Part shown: positions 29,884 to 44,800 of the stretch, piece after piece
How the letters are laid out: every line of letters begins with the position of its first letter
Numbering within the stretch: the first letter of the stretch is position 1
The notes under the pieces: generated by a model
Databases searched by the model: none
What the model saw: the letters and a program-made list of their open reading frames with translations, nothing else
What the model was told of the DNA's origin: nothing
DNA from: Tridacna crocea
Taxonomy: Eukaryota > Mollusca > Bivalvia > Cardiida > Cardiidae
NCBI GenBank assembly: GCA_943736015.1
Contig: OX031063.1
Location: forward strand, 31,988,172-32,052,171
Direction: 5' to 3'
Length of the DNA: 64,000 nt
Made by a program: the position numbers and the translations under genes

Positions 29884-32800
29884 GTACTCATGAATTTCCG
29901 AATGAATGTTTCACACAATAGACTAGTTTCCATACGGACCCGTTTCTGATATCATTTGTTTATTTGGGTCAAGGCTGAAACAGCTACAAATAACTCAACA
30001 TTTTGCTAGTGTCATTTATTGAAAAATTAATCTTAAAAATCAAACTCATTATTACAGTGAAGGTTCATTGGTTATCTCCTTTCATTCTTTTCATGTGATA
30101 TTGCATATCTACCCATAAAAGATTTGTACATGTTAGTTAAATTAGTAGCCTCGAGTGTCCATATTCTGTGATAATAAGGAAATAACTTGGTGAAATTGAG
30201 AATTGAGACCAGAATATATGCTAGAAATTACTTGCCTTCATGAAAAATAATATCTGGTCACTTTCATATGAAAATAATAACTTAGATAACTATTTTCATG
30301 TTCAGTGTGCATGAAGAACATACTGTTGGCCTTCTTGTGCAAACATGTCGTGACTTAATTCCGTAGCTCGGTAGTATTTACTGCAGAAAGTCGATGATCT
30401 TTGTATTTTTGAGAAGTGACACTACTTAGCATCAAGGAAAAGATGTAGATTTCTTTAACACATGACAATTAGTTTATTTTCCTGTGTATTTGTCTTGCAT
30501 TTGTCTGAAATTCAGGGGCAGTGAGACATTCGAATATTGGTAAGGGTTATGATCAGAAACACTGTGTGATGTCATAAAAATATGTACTCCACGAAATGTA
30601 CGCAAGTCAGCGGTTCAAAAACACTCACAGAATAAGGACACTCGACAATAAATGTTACAGATGTACATATTTTTTTTCTTTCCTTGAACAAAACTGTGTA
30701 TTATGATTTGTATTATGTAGCAATATTGGGGTCACCTCTATGCTACTAGCTTGTATTAAACAATTGCCCCTGTCTAGAATAAACACTGCAAATCTACTCC
30801 TTTCTTTGATTTCTTATTTTATCTTTTTACTTCAGGCATGCCTGTTCAAGATTCGGTGGGAGCTAATGGGGACCAGTACTTCAGTGCTACATTTTCTGGT
30901 GGAGAGGGAAATCTTCAGGAGTTTAAACCGTTCTCGGTAATTAATCAGTGGTGATCAAGTTTAGACTGTCCTTTATAGATTGTGTAGACCAAGATCCAAC
31001 TTCTCAGGTCATGTCGATCTGTAATGTACTCTGTCCGTCGTTTTGTAAGATACTCTAACCAAAAATACCCGAGAAATAGCAATGCTTTGCTGTACTTTGC
31101 AGAGAGAATCCATTTCATTGATTCAGTGCTAGAAGGGTTCATAAGGCCTAAAAGAAAATAGTTGCCTATCGGGTATCCCTACCCTACCTAGAAAATGCTG
31201 CTGATCCTTATTTTCAATGGGATAATGTCCCTTCCTCAAAGAAAATCAATGTGACATTTTGAAAACCAATACGGCAATTTAACCCTTTACCAAACGACAA
31301 AATTATAGACTGGTCCAAATCCAAAGCACTTGCAGATGACAACTTCAGTGTGGCTCAAATGGCAAAATTTAAATATCATATATAATGCACTTCAAGTAGT
31401 AATTTGCCAACAAAAATATACGTCCTACTCATCTGCTGTCGGTTGTCGTCAAAATGAAACTTAGGTATTCCAAGAAAAGAGCTAGACATAGAAAATTGTT
31501 GCTTAGATATCAACAAAATGGTGATTCCACTAAATCATGTAGAGATTCCATTGATTTCAGTGATTCCACAAAGTTGTCCCACCGGTTGTCCGCCATTTTG
31601 GAACTTGAGAAACTCTCAGTTGCAGCAGGGCTGATAAGAGTCAAGTTCAAAAGGTCAAATTAAGTCATTCAAGCAGAAACTGTACCCTTTCATGAGAAAC
31701 TCTACTGACTATGGTCGAAACCCGAGTGCTTTATGAACTAGGCCCTTATATCCTTTGCTTCCTACAACTGCCGATCAAGCCACGTCGGGCAGCAATTCAG
31801 ACGAAAATGTTTGGTCTGTCAAAAAGTGAAGTCAACCTTTCCGTCAAAAATGACTGTCAACTTTTCTATCTTGGAGTTTAAAGGTGAAATGCATTGTAAA
31901 TCGTGCTTGAAGTTGATGATGAAGAGATTCGTTTATTTTGACCCCCTAAATTAATGAAATTAGTTTAGTTTAAACATATTTATTTTACATCGATTGAGAA
32001 ACAAGTTCTTACAACTTATACTAATCTCTCTCGATTCTGCTTCCTGGGAATTACACCAGTACTTGCGCCGAATGTGTGGGCCAATGAAAAATCTCAAAGT
32101 TGACACCCGCTCCCAGGTATCGAACTCAGGACCTTTAGGTTGTGAGGCCGACGCTCTACCTCACGACCACGGACACCACTGAAATTAGTATGAGTGCCTT
32201 TATCTATTTAGGTAAGGTTTTAGCCCTTTGCCAAACCATTCTAAGGAGGATGGCTTTTTGAATCATTGTGGTTTAAGAAAAAAATAGCTGGTACCAGCAT
32301 TTTTCTTTTTTTCCATGATAGTATGTGGATTTTAGTTATTTGTGATTTGCTGTCTGCAAATGCATTTAATTTGGAAGAATCTAGAATTCTGTTGCTTGGT
32401 GAAGAGTTTAAAACAGATACCATTGCATGCAACTTTCCTTACAACAGCCTTTTCAGGGTTAAATACTAGCTCTTAGCACAGGTATACCAAAGTCATTATT
32501 TGGCAAAGCCTTTAGCATCCCATTCTTGAAAGTGCTAAATTTCAACCGTGATAATGAGGGAAAATATTTGTATCAACCTCTTCTTTTGAAAACTGTTCTG
32601 AGTCCAACTTTTTTCAGATATCATGAATTTAATTACGTTAGTTTTGGCTGCTCTTTCCTTTTTTTTTTCAAGTTCAACTCAAAATAATAGAAGGTGGTTA
32701 TGTAGTTAGCTTTCATTTTGTATACTACCATTTTTTTGTCCATGTTGACCTCCTGACTTTCGCTTCTTTTCTAGACAATTAAATGTTGCTTTTGACTATT

Positions 32801-35800
32801 TTGAAAGTATTAGCCAACCAAATATTTGATACTGCCCAAATTATTGGAATTATCATACACAGAGCTCAAAACTTTGTATGAAAAACAGAAAAAGCTAGAA
32901 CTTTACTCCTTTTCCCATAGTGTTTTCAAAAAAAATGTTACCTTTCCTCCATATATACTCATTTTAACACAGTGAAGAAAAAAGCTTTAGGAAAACGTTG
33001 GGAGTGAAGAAAAAAGCTTTAGGAAAACATTGGGGGAAAAGGTGAAATTGCTCAAATGAGCAATTTCACCCTTTTCCTCAATGTTTTCTTTGGAATCTGT
33101 ATCGTAAAGTCTCTTAATAGCCACATTTCAGTTGTTGTCTGCAGCTTCTTTGAATTTGGGATGGTATCAGTATGGTATATAAGGGAATGGGTTAAAACAA
33201 GGGATTGGTCGGTGAAGGATTAAAAGTTGTAATGATGTAATATCCATCCAAGGATACCAAGACGTGGTGTCTTTTGCTTGGATAAAAATTAAAAAAAAAA
33301 AAAAGATTTAAAATTATTTCATTATTTAGAGACAGACTGGACCAATTTCTCGTCAGCCACGGAATGGGAGCCTGGGGATAGCTGGCAATGGTAGCATGAC
33401 TCAAGCCAATAGCCCTATGTCGCAAGCTAGCATGATTTCTAGTCCTTTCAACAGCTCATCTGTCACTCCTATGAAAGCACCTATCTCTCAAAGCACTCCA
33501 CTCTCACAACAGGTAATTTAGACTGAAGTTCTCATTTCTGCAGAATTATAGAAATAGATTTGTAGGTTTGAATCAACTACTACAGGAAGAGTGTGTGAAT
33601 TATTTCTTAACATATTGTGAGAAAAGGACCTATTTTTCCATTTCAGTATAGAACACTTCCATTTAAAAGTCAGTTTATGTGGCATTGCACTTGTCAGTTT
33701 GTGTTATGTCAAACAGTAGCTTCTATTGTAAGTTGATATTGGTGAACTTACAATACAACTTACAATGTTCATTTCATAAAACAGTGTGGTAGATGCACAT
33801 GGGTCATGACTTATTTCTGAGGCAATTTATGGACATATCCACAACATGGTTGATAGTAAAAGAACAATAACCTAACATGACTTTAATTATTTTTCTTTGT
33901 AGACCATAAAGTAACTCCTAAATGTACTGCAATATATGCCAGACTTTTTCTACAGAAAGACATTGCCATCAGTACTATAGTTTTTATTGCTTCTCTCTTT
34001 TAACCGTTCACTAAATGACAAAATTTAGGCTGGCCCAAATTAAAAGCTTTTTCAGCCAACAAATTTAGGTGGATCAAAATCTAAAATCTAGCTTTCGGAA
34101 AGGTAAAAAGCATTGTGGGGAAAAAGAGAAAAAGTTGGTGATCCGCATTTTCTCTTCTCTCATAATGTTTTCAAAGCTTTTTTTCTTCAGGTTGTTAAAA
34201 ATTGGGATTGTGTGATTAAGGGTTAAGTTATAATTCTGTTTGGGAAGAACTGCATAGCTGTAAATGCTGCTTGAATAGCTACTCTTCAGATAATAGTAAT
34301 TTTTGTTTCATTAGTTTGCTAAATCTTGCACAACTAAAACTGACAGTATCTTTTTGCAAATTGTATGGATCAAGGTCACACTATATAAAGCATGCATCCT
34401 ACATTTTGATCTAAGTGGTCTGTTTCTTGAATGTATACCAATGTCTATCTATAACTGATATTGTATTTCAGATCTTGAAAATCATGTGATTTAGAAAGCT
34501 TTACACAGTAGAGCTGTGAGCATAACTTTACTTGATTTTGCAGGCAATGTAGATGAAAGTCATAATATCTTTTGATGGAAATACGGTGCATATCAAGATC
34601 AGACAGCACAAACATGTCTGATCTTGGATCTACACTGTAAGATATTTGTTGATTGTTTTGTTAAGATACTTTGAAATTTAGTGTGTTTTTGTCCTCTTGA
34701 ATGGACTAAAATCATCCATATCTGATTTATATATTCTCTAAGGGTTATCTTAGCTGCATATTTTTCTGCAGGTTCCATCTCATGCTCCTCCACAAAATGG
34801 TCCAATATTATCTATGATGAATGGACAAATGCCCCCAAACATGAAACAATTCATAGGAAGTGGGAATTATGACTCAAGTATGGCAAGTGATTTCTCCGCT
34901 TTGAATCTCTCTGTGCCCCAGAATGCAAAGGTAGGTATCATTGTGCTATAACAGTTCTCATAGAGTAGTATGCATGCCTTGCATGATGATATAACCACAC
35001 TATTGACATATTCTTTTTTTTATTTTTGATAAATAAAAGAATTACATTTCATACAGTAGGAATGGCCATATATTTGCAGCTCTAAAGCTGTTTCACAGAG
35101 TTTTGGACGATATAGGCTTTGAGCATGCAGTCTGCACTACCCATAAATACATCTTGTGTTACGTTAACAGATTTTTGCAGCATATGCAGAAGACAGCCTT
35201 TCAGAAAGTCCGAAAAGTTGTAGATCCCTTCAATAGAATGTTGCTGTTTTTCCTATGATATTTTTCAAATCGGTCAAAATGTTATTTTTTTTTTAATCTC
35301 ATTTGCAATGTTTTTGATTTGTCCAAATGTTGACTGTCCTGTACTTAAAAAGGTTTTTGTTTTTGGTTGTTCTTTTTACATTAATAAAGGAAGCTGACAA
35401 CATGATAGTTTCTAATACTGTACTTTGATATATTTCTTTCTCACTTGAATGATTTTTCTGTGTTTAACTCTTTACCAAACGACAAAATTTTGGACTAGTC
35501 CAAATCAAAAGCATTTGCAGACGACAAAATAAATGTGTATCAAAATTTGGAATTTGATTTGGAGAGGGAAGAAAACGTGGGGAAAGGAGAAAATACTGGT
35601 TACCAGCATTTTCTCCTTTTCTGATAATGTTTTCAGAAGGCTTTCTTTCTCAGGGTTGTTAAAAGTCGGGATTGTGTAGTAAAGAGTTAAAGAACTCTGA
35701 CTCATTGTCTAATGTGACATCAATTTGTATACAAAATTTTAAAGAACAAATCCATGTACGTCAGAGTTGTAAAATCTGTATATAATATTTCAGGGAACAA

Positions 35801-38800
35801 ATTTGTGTACGTTAAGTGTTTTCAATCTGTATATAATATTTCAGGGAACAAATCCATGTACGTCAGAGTTGTCAATCCGTAAATAATATTTCAGGGAACA
35901 GATCTGTGTATGTTGGAGTTTTCAATCTGTACATAATATTTCAGGGAACAAATCCATTTGTGTCGGAGTTTGTACCCAAGTTGTCTCACAGTGCAAGTTC
36001 CCCCAACTTCTCCAGCTACAACAACATGTCAATGGGCGGGAGTATTGCTAATACAACATCAGGCCCAAACTCCCACCTAGGGGGCTTGGCAGTCACATCC
36101 AATGCAAGCCCCAATCACAGCCCTAGGTTGTCCCCTGCTAATTCTCCATTGATGATTAGACGTTCAGGTTCACCAGTGGCTCCTTTGCGAGCAAACAAGG
36201 CACCCCCTGGAGGTACCATACAGGAAAATGTTGGTGGGACTACATACTTCTATAATGCAGAGGACTTTACTCCACAGAGAGATGGCATAGTAAGTTGTTT
36301 ATTTTTGGCATTGCATAATTGTACTTGTCATTGTAATAATGAATTTCATAGACAAAAGAGATAAAAATTGAAAATGAATATACATACATGTTCATGTGAA
36401 GGAAATTTCAAATTTTGTTTGTATATAATTTTAAGATTTTGTTGCACTGATAACTCCATTCTGAAAATATCTTAAAATTCCTTTGTGTGTGTTAAAGCAG
36501 GGAGTGATATGTGAAAGGCTTTTGTCTTCTAAACTGATCAAGAAGTGTAGAGAAAAAACAAAACCAGTGAAACTTTTAAAAAGCAAAATGGGTCACATTG
36601 TAAAAATTGTATGTATCTAGAAATGGCCTTGCACTGATAAGACATGCACTATGGATTAAACAATAAAAAAAATTAAATGTTACTGCACATGTTTACATAG
36701 GAAATAGATGTTTTCATGGAAAGAGATGCTTTCACCTAGATCTCTGATGTATTTTTCAGTCTCTTCCAAACTTTACAATGTACCATGGACCACCAGCATA
36801 TGTTGCTCACATGAAGGTGAAATCAAACATGCCACAGTTTTTCATGCCTGATGAACTAAAAATGGAGATTTTAACCAAAAACTCTATCACAATGGCACAA
36901 ATTGATCTTGAACAAAATGGAGGTAAGCCTTTCATTCTAATTCAAAGCTAGAGTCATCTACAACTGAGTATTTGTAGTCCTGATTTTAATTCTTGAATAT
37001 TAGAAAAGGAAAAAAATATTTTAGTGGACTGGTGGTACAGAGAAATTTAGTTGTGTATAGTTTATTAACTTGTATGTACATGTACATGTATTAAAGATGT
37101 GGTACAAACATTTTTTTACTGTTCAGATATTCCAAGTGAAGTGGACACATACAGAAATCTGTTCCCTCTTGAACCTCCACCTGATAATCCACATCAAAAA
37201 TCTAAAACATTTGGCTATCCTACTACATGTTACAAGGCGTTGAACACAAAGGATGGCCAGACATACTGTCTGCGTAGAATTCATGGTGAGTTTTCTTCTG
37301 GGATTTGTTCTTACGATTTCTTGCACATAAGAAGTTCTACACATTCATGGAAGATCCGTTCCCCAACACCTGTATCCAGAAAAGGCCAAAAAGCAGTAAG
37401 GGCCACATCCTGAGACAAGAAAAACAGTTCTATTAATACCCACAACACATGCTGTAGAAATGAAAGTATGATTTCGAAATTTGTTTGCTCTTTATTTGCG
37501 ACTTTTGGTTATAGCAGAATATATTTACAATATGCTTCCGCAAAACACATACTAGAATAGCTGGTCTCAGTTCTGTAAGTCTTTCTGTCCATGTATGGTA
37601 TATTTTTAAGTCACACACACATCTTTTATTTATTTGTGCTATCCTGTACTGAGGGCTTTTACAATTGATGACCAGAAAGTTTTAATGTGCTAGGCAATAA
37701 TATGTACATGTATGTTGACCTTGGAAGGTTGAAGAACTTCACTTTTAAATTTTTTGAGTGCAGACACTTCTGATATAATGCACAATAGGATTGAACAGCA
37801 TATCTATTAGAGCACTTTATAGAGTTGTAATGCTACTCTTTCTCTAGGTGTAGCATAACTAAGTAAGAGTTGCATGATGAACACCAATTTTATTTCGGGT
37901 GTTTTTAAAGAAATCGTCATGGTTTTGTCATAGTCCTGACGTCTAAATCTTCGTTGTCTTACAAAAACTCTGACATTCTGTAATACGTTTATCATTAGTG
38001 AAGATATTTAATTCAAATTGGACCAGTTGGTAACTGTCAAAAGGAAAATCAAACCCATACAACATTGGCAGGTAACTATCAAATTGTTTTTGACACAGTT
38101 GTCCCCTTTTTTGTCTTTAATCTTTTCACCAGAAGCAACTGCAGCAGAGCATTAGCAGTGCATGCGGTTCACTTGTTTTATTGACAGTGATAGAATTGTG
38201 TATACCAAAACTTTTGATAGGGACACTCAAGCTACAGCACTGCAGAGAGAGGTGTGAAGAATCTTGTTTTTTAATTACTTTCTGACACCTTGCTTTTAGA
38301 TAATGTCTTACCCTAATTGAAGAATTGATCTGTTTTTAAGTTTTGATAATGAGATTTGTCTGATACTGGGGAACAACATATATGTAAGTACTTTTTAATA
38401 TTTTTCGCCAGGCTTTAGATTGGTTAATACAAAGTGTATGAGTCTGGTTGACATGTGGAAGAAGATGTATCATCCAAATATTGTTCAGCTGAGAGAGGTA
38501 TTCACTACCAAAGCATTTGGAGATCATTGTGAGTATACTTTCTGAAAGATATCTTTATGATCTTAATTAATGATTGCTTTATGCAGACCGTAATTTTCGC
38601 CGTAGTGGGCAATGTGGTGTTAAAGTGGCTAAGTCTAGTTTTGTATTTTTATAGGATGTATTCATGGTTCAATATAGTTCAGATGGTTAAACAAATGTCA
38701 GATTTTCAGTGCTCTTTATCCTTGTCCAAAATTGTTTTCTTTTGGCAAACCTAGTGTCTTTTTTCCCACCAATATTTTTTGCCGTATTTTCTTACACATA

Positions 38801-41800
38801 TTTGCAGTTGAAATTTTGTTACGATAGGTTTTTGAAAGGAATTTGCTTTAGATAAGCCATCGAACCAATTCACAGTTTTTTTCAACTAAAGGAAATTTAA
38901 ATACAAGCTAGACCGTTGCGTTAAAAAGGTATGACGGACTGAAAAAAACTAGGTCTGCTTACATTTATCAACATCTGTATTTGTTTGATTTCGAAAATTG
39001 AGTTTTACTCATTGATTTGTTCCATAGGCCATGGTTATAGTGCAAAGATGTTCCATTTTTGTTTAACCTTTTCAGCTATTGTATTCGTGTATGATTTCTA
39101 CCCAATGGCAGAAACGTTGTTGACAAAACATTTCTCGTCATCACCAATAAATGGTTTCAACAACCCATTCAACATGGACTCATCAGCTAGACCATTTAGC
39201 TCTGGAAAAGGTACTTTTTATTGTGTAGCAAGCTTTTTCCTTTCGTGTTTGTAGGTTTAGATTCCCCATGCATGCAGTTGCAAAAGGGGTCTAACCCTTT
39301 CCCAAATAATCTCTGGTTTTTACGGGTCAGGAATAAAAGCCTTTTGAAAACTTTGTGAGAAAAGGAGAAAATGCTGGTAACCAACATTTACTCCTTTTCC
39401 CACAATGTTTTCTACCCTACAAAATAGAAAAATAATTTTTTTTGCAACTGTTTAATTTGTCATTTGCAAAATGCTTTCAATTTGGTCTGGTCCAAAATTT
39501 GCTGTTTAGGAAAGGGTTAATGAATTTCTGTGATGTATAATACTAAAAAAATTATCAGAGCATTATGGATCCATATTATTCATTTTCTACAATACCTGAC
39601 TGAATCTTGAAGTTCACTCGTCATTTGACATGTAGAAAATTTACTAAAAGTAAAAGGTGTTGACAAAGGTTAGCCTTTGTGGTTACCAGCATTTTCTCCT
39701 TTTCCTGCAATGTTTTTGAAAGCCTTTGTTCTTCAGAGTTGTTAAAACTTGGGATAATGGTAAAGGGTTGAGGAAGAAAGCTTTTGAAACCATTATGAAA
39801 AAAGGAGAAAATTCAAGTAGCCAGACAAATGTAACAGAGGCATATTTAATTTGTTCACTTTGAAAAACAACGCTATATTGTTCCATATTTCTGCTTTTGT
39901 CTTTTTCAATGGATCTAGTTTCCTTGATGTCTGGGAGAGACTTATTTAATGCCTTAATCATTTTGATATCATTTCATTTTCAGGTTCATCCATGCCACGA
40001 CAATATGCTGGGCTGTTACCAGAAAGCCAGATATGGTCCTACATTGTCCAGCTATCATCTGCTCTACGCGCCATTCATGCTGCTGGCTTATCATGTAGAA
40101 CGCTTGATCCATCAAAAATCATCATATACAACAAGTCAAGGTAAATACCCTCCAATTACTTAAATCATTACCAAATGACAATATTTTAGGCTTGTCCAAA
40201 TCAAAAGCATTTGCAGACGACAAAATAAAAGTGACTTAAAATTTGAAATTTGTTTTGTGAAGGGTAGAAAACATGTTGGGAAAAGGAGAAAATGCTGGTA
40301 ACCAGCATTTTCTTCTTTTCCCACAATGTTTGTTAAAGGCTTCTTTTTCGGGGGTGTCAAAAGTAGGGATTGTGTTGTAATGGGTTAACAGTCACATGAT
40401 TTTTCTCCCATGCAGAGAAAATATGGTGTGAAAGGGAGAAATGAGTGTTTATGTCTCTTTCCATGATATTTTTTACCTCATAAGAAGAAATTCAAATATG
40501 AAACTGTAATTGGTTAAGGCCTTTGAACTCAGCATTTTGTAGGAGATTTGTCTTTTTGGTATGAAAATGAATTGTCAGAGCAACATGACTTGTTACTTGT
40601 AATCCAAATGAAAGTGGTTTTCGTACATGCTTTTCTTAGAACTGGCATAAAAAAACAAAAAAGTGCTATTGGAGTATCTTGTATACTCATGTCAGCAGCT
40701 CATATATAACATACTTCTAATTAGAGACTACAGAGATTTTTCCCCCACAGAAAATCTACCATATAATACAAGGTCAATTTCAGTGCAGTATGTATGATGC
40801 TTATGTCATGTTTCTGAGTGACAGTTGTTTTGCTTAGTTTGACTCACAAACTCTAGAACTTTGTAGGAATGAGATATGAAAGAAGAATAATTAAGGTTAA
40901 TTTTGCAATGTCAAGTTAATGAGGGGAAATTTATTTTTGATCACTTGATCCTCAATAACAACATTTTGGATTTGTTCAAATAATCAGTTGAATAAGAGAA
41001 ATTAAATGTGGCTGTTATGGAGGAAATGTCATTGAAAAGGTACTGTGGGAAAAGGAGGTAATGCTAGTCACCAGCACTGTCTGCTTTTTCCACAAAGTTT
41101 TCAAAAGTTTTCTTCCTCAAGATCGTTCAGTTGTGTTTGAATGGTAAAGAGTTGATAAGACCCAGTTAACAATTTCATTGGTGCCTCATCAGAATATCTT
41201 TGAAAATATTGGACCTTGCAGATCCAAGATCAGTTGTACATTCTCATATTGCTGAATTTTGGCTGAAAAAGCAACTAAATTTGTGATAGGCATCATAAGA
41301 GAAAAGTAAAAGTATTTGTTTTTTTTTTTTGAAGGTTGAGGTTGAATTGTTGTGGAATATTTGATGTGTTGACATTTGACAATAGTCAGAGTAATCCCAT
41401 GGCACTGACACCCCACTATCAGGTTAGTAGTTATACCTATCTACTATGAAATTAGATTGGAGGAGGAGGGGGGTATACTGGTATCATGTTATCTGTTAAT
41501 CCATCTGTTAACTCACACTAGAAAATTCTGGACTCAACAAATTTGAAAGCATTTGAAGACAACAATATAAATGTAGATGAACTGCTGTTTTGTGTCTGTG
41601 ATAGTTAGAAAACAAGGTTAGAAAAGGAGAAAATGCTGGTTATCACCATTTTCTCCTTATCTCACAATGTTTTCAAAAGCCATCTCCTTCAGGGTCATTA
41701 CTAGTATTTACACGTTTTCCAAGCAATGTTTTCAAAAAAAGCCTTCTTTCTTAGGGTATCTGAAGCTAGGATTGTTTGGCAAAGGGCTAGATACCGGTAT

Positions 41801-44800
41801 ATCATTATATACCGGTATGTGAATGTTCTAATAATAGAAAGCTGGATATCCCCAATTTTTTATTTGTTTTGTTTTTTTCCCTATGATTTACATTTTCCGA
41901 AAATCACTTTTACATGTGACGGTATTTCCATTTTTTTTTTATATCTTTGTCGGTATTATTTGTGCATTATTTCACGTGTAGGTTTGTAATTTTGTACATT
42001 TTTTTAATTTCATTTATAAGCGTTTCAGGCATGATTTTGCGTTATCAGAATTATTGTAAGGCTTGCGTCGTTAATTACTTCTGGTGATATTGAGGCGTTA
42101 TGATATTTTTTCAGCAAGAAGATTTGGTCTCATTAGGTAAAGTAGCTCTTGCACTAGCCTGCTATAGTGTAATGGCTATACAGAGAGACAACCTTCAAAC
42201 ATCCATGGAAATTGTAGCTCGAAGCTATTCTCCAGATCTCAAAAATCTCATTCTGTAAGTTAACCTACTCATATATTTAATCCTTAGAATACCAAAAAAA
42301 AAAGCTTACAGTTATTTTCAGTCAGGAGATAAGATTAAAGAAATTGATTCACTGACTCTATTTGTTCAGAACATCTTGTTGTAGTGGGCTGTATAGATTA
42401 AAGATTGGACTGCATGGTTTGTGCAGTCTGATCATGATATATGTCAGTAGCAAAAGCAATTATAGTTGTGAAAGGTGCTTTAAGGGTTGATTAAAACTCT
42501 CAACAAAGTTGAAAGAATTTACAGGCAAAAATAGGTGTTTTTCAAAAGATGATTGCTGTCTTTGAAATTGAAGGAAATATTTAGAAAAAGAAAATTGGTC
42601 AAAGTGTCTTTCATATTACTAAGATTATCTCAAATATGTCATGGGTTTTTTACCAATACTAGATTTGGGTTCTTGAGTAAAAGTCTGTGCTTAAAGTGAG
42701 GATTCAACCCAGGACCAGGATGCAAACTCTATTGTCTATGGCTGAGTCATGTAGGACCCCAAAAATAGCCTAATTGTAATCTGCTGTAAGAATGCTTAAA
42801 AAATCACATTCCACTTTACCAGCTGCTTTTTCAATGAACTATTTTAAAATTGCATTTTTTAATCATTGTAGGAAAAGAAGAAGTTGCTTGCAAATATCAG
42901 TGTTTCCATATATACAATGTGTCCATATATATTAATGTATCAATTTCTGTAGTTAATTTCTTTTTTATGACTGTACTACAGGTATTTGTTGAGCAATCAA
43001 AACCGTCCCCGCAGCATAAATGACATTATGCCCATGATAGGAGCTAGATTTTATACGCAATTAGATTCAGCGCAGCTACGGAGTGATGTGATAGAGAATG
43101 AACTATCAAAGGTAAGATATTCTATGAAAGTTGCTTAGCTAATGTTTTAACACTGTCACTGTCTTGGTCTTTGTGCAAAAAATAAAATCACATTTTATAA
43201 TATTACTGTAGTTTCTGTGGATATTTACTTCAACATCTCCCCTCGTAAGTATGAAATGGGTTAAAAACTGGCTTTAGATGAGTTACAAATATATAATTAA
43301 ATGGATTAAGGTTTTTGTGGTAGAAAAATTCTATGGAGTGTCATAGTGTAGGATTGAGAAGGCAAACAAAGAAGGTATAACTTTTGGCCTTAGGTCTGAT
43401 TTACATGTGAATTTAATTGTATTTTCTACCTGGTGACTCAATCATTTAACTGTTAATCTTCGTTTTGTCTTAACCTTTAGGAGGAATTGTCTTGAAGTTA
43501 GGATTGTCGGAAAACGTTTCTGCCCTATTTATGAAAATTTGACTGATGGGGTAGCATCTAATTTGTTGTCAATAAAGCTTTCAAAATTAAAATGTCTATA
43601 AATTTTACCTTCTACCTTTTTATTGTCAAGTTGGAAAAGGTTAAAGGCTGAAACTTTTTGCTTCAGGCACCAACTCTATCAAGAAATCAAATGATTAATT
43701 GATTTGTTGTATAGCTTTTTCCCTACCTTTTTTCAGGAAGTGGAAAATGGCAGATTGTTCAAGATACTGTGTAAACTTGGAGTAATAAATGAAAGGCCAG
43801 AGTAAGTTAAACAATTTGAGTATAAACTCTTTACCCAACAATCCCAAATTTTAATGACTTTGGGAAGAATGTTTTTGAAAACATTATGGAAAAAAGAGGA
43901 AATACTAGTAATGAGAATTTTCATTTCCCCACAATGTTTTCTTCCCTTTTCCATACAATCAACACTATCTGAAAAACTTTTTGATGTTGTCAGCAAATGC
44001 ATTCACTTTGAATGAGTCTAACAATTTGTTTTGTGGTTAAAAGTTGATAATGTATTAACAATTATTTATAATTTAACAGTTCCTTTGGTTTGAAATGGTA
44101 TTTTGTTTCATCATTGAGTTTTCAGTTGATTCAGGGACATTCATGTGTCACTTGGGTTTCACCAGCACTAGGTCTGGGTCTAGTTCAAGGGAGACATCAT
44201 ACAAATCCAAATGAGGTATGGCAGACCTAATTATGTAAGGAATAATTCTATGATCCTCTAACCTTTTTATCAACAGAGTTTGTACATGTATAAAATTTCA
44301 TCGAACAACCCTGCAAGTTTCCTGTGTTGTAGTTTTATCAGCTGGTAAAGCAGTTGTTTAAATTACTTGGACATTTAGAATTCAAACATATATAGGTTTG
44401 AGTGTGTGAGACTTTATGTATTTGATCCACATCTCTGTTTTGTTGCTCTTTCCATATCACAGGAGCACTTGACATGGAGCATGTGATCTGTAAAAAGTGT
44501 TTGCCAGACAGAAAAAATTGTCACCTGTTTTCCTTCTTTTGTGTTGACTAGGTTTAATTTGGATCCCCAGTGGTCAGAGACTGGTGATAGGTACATGCTG
44601 AAACTGTTCCGAGATTACTTGTTTCATCAGGTGGATGAAAATGGAGCCCCTTGGATTGACATGTCACATATCATTATGTGCATCAATAAGGTAAGTAGCT
44701 CAACACACAATTTGACAAAAGTACCCATTCCCATAATGGAAGATCAGACAACAGCCACTTTAAATGCATATTCCAGTTTTTTCTAATAGAACTCTGCATG

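Noticed and set aside
31454-31663. 69-codon frame in PAN3 intron 2 with a basic N-terminus
   Set aside because: It has a reasonable start context but no recognisable domain and no splice context in frame with PAN3.
32100-32175. tRNA gene on the minus strand
   Set aside because: A- and B-box-like sequences are present, but the cloverleaf is imperfect and a non-tRNA body with an A-rich tail is attached, as in a tRNA-derived SINE.
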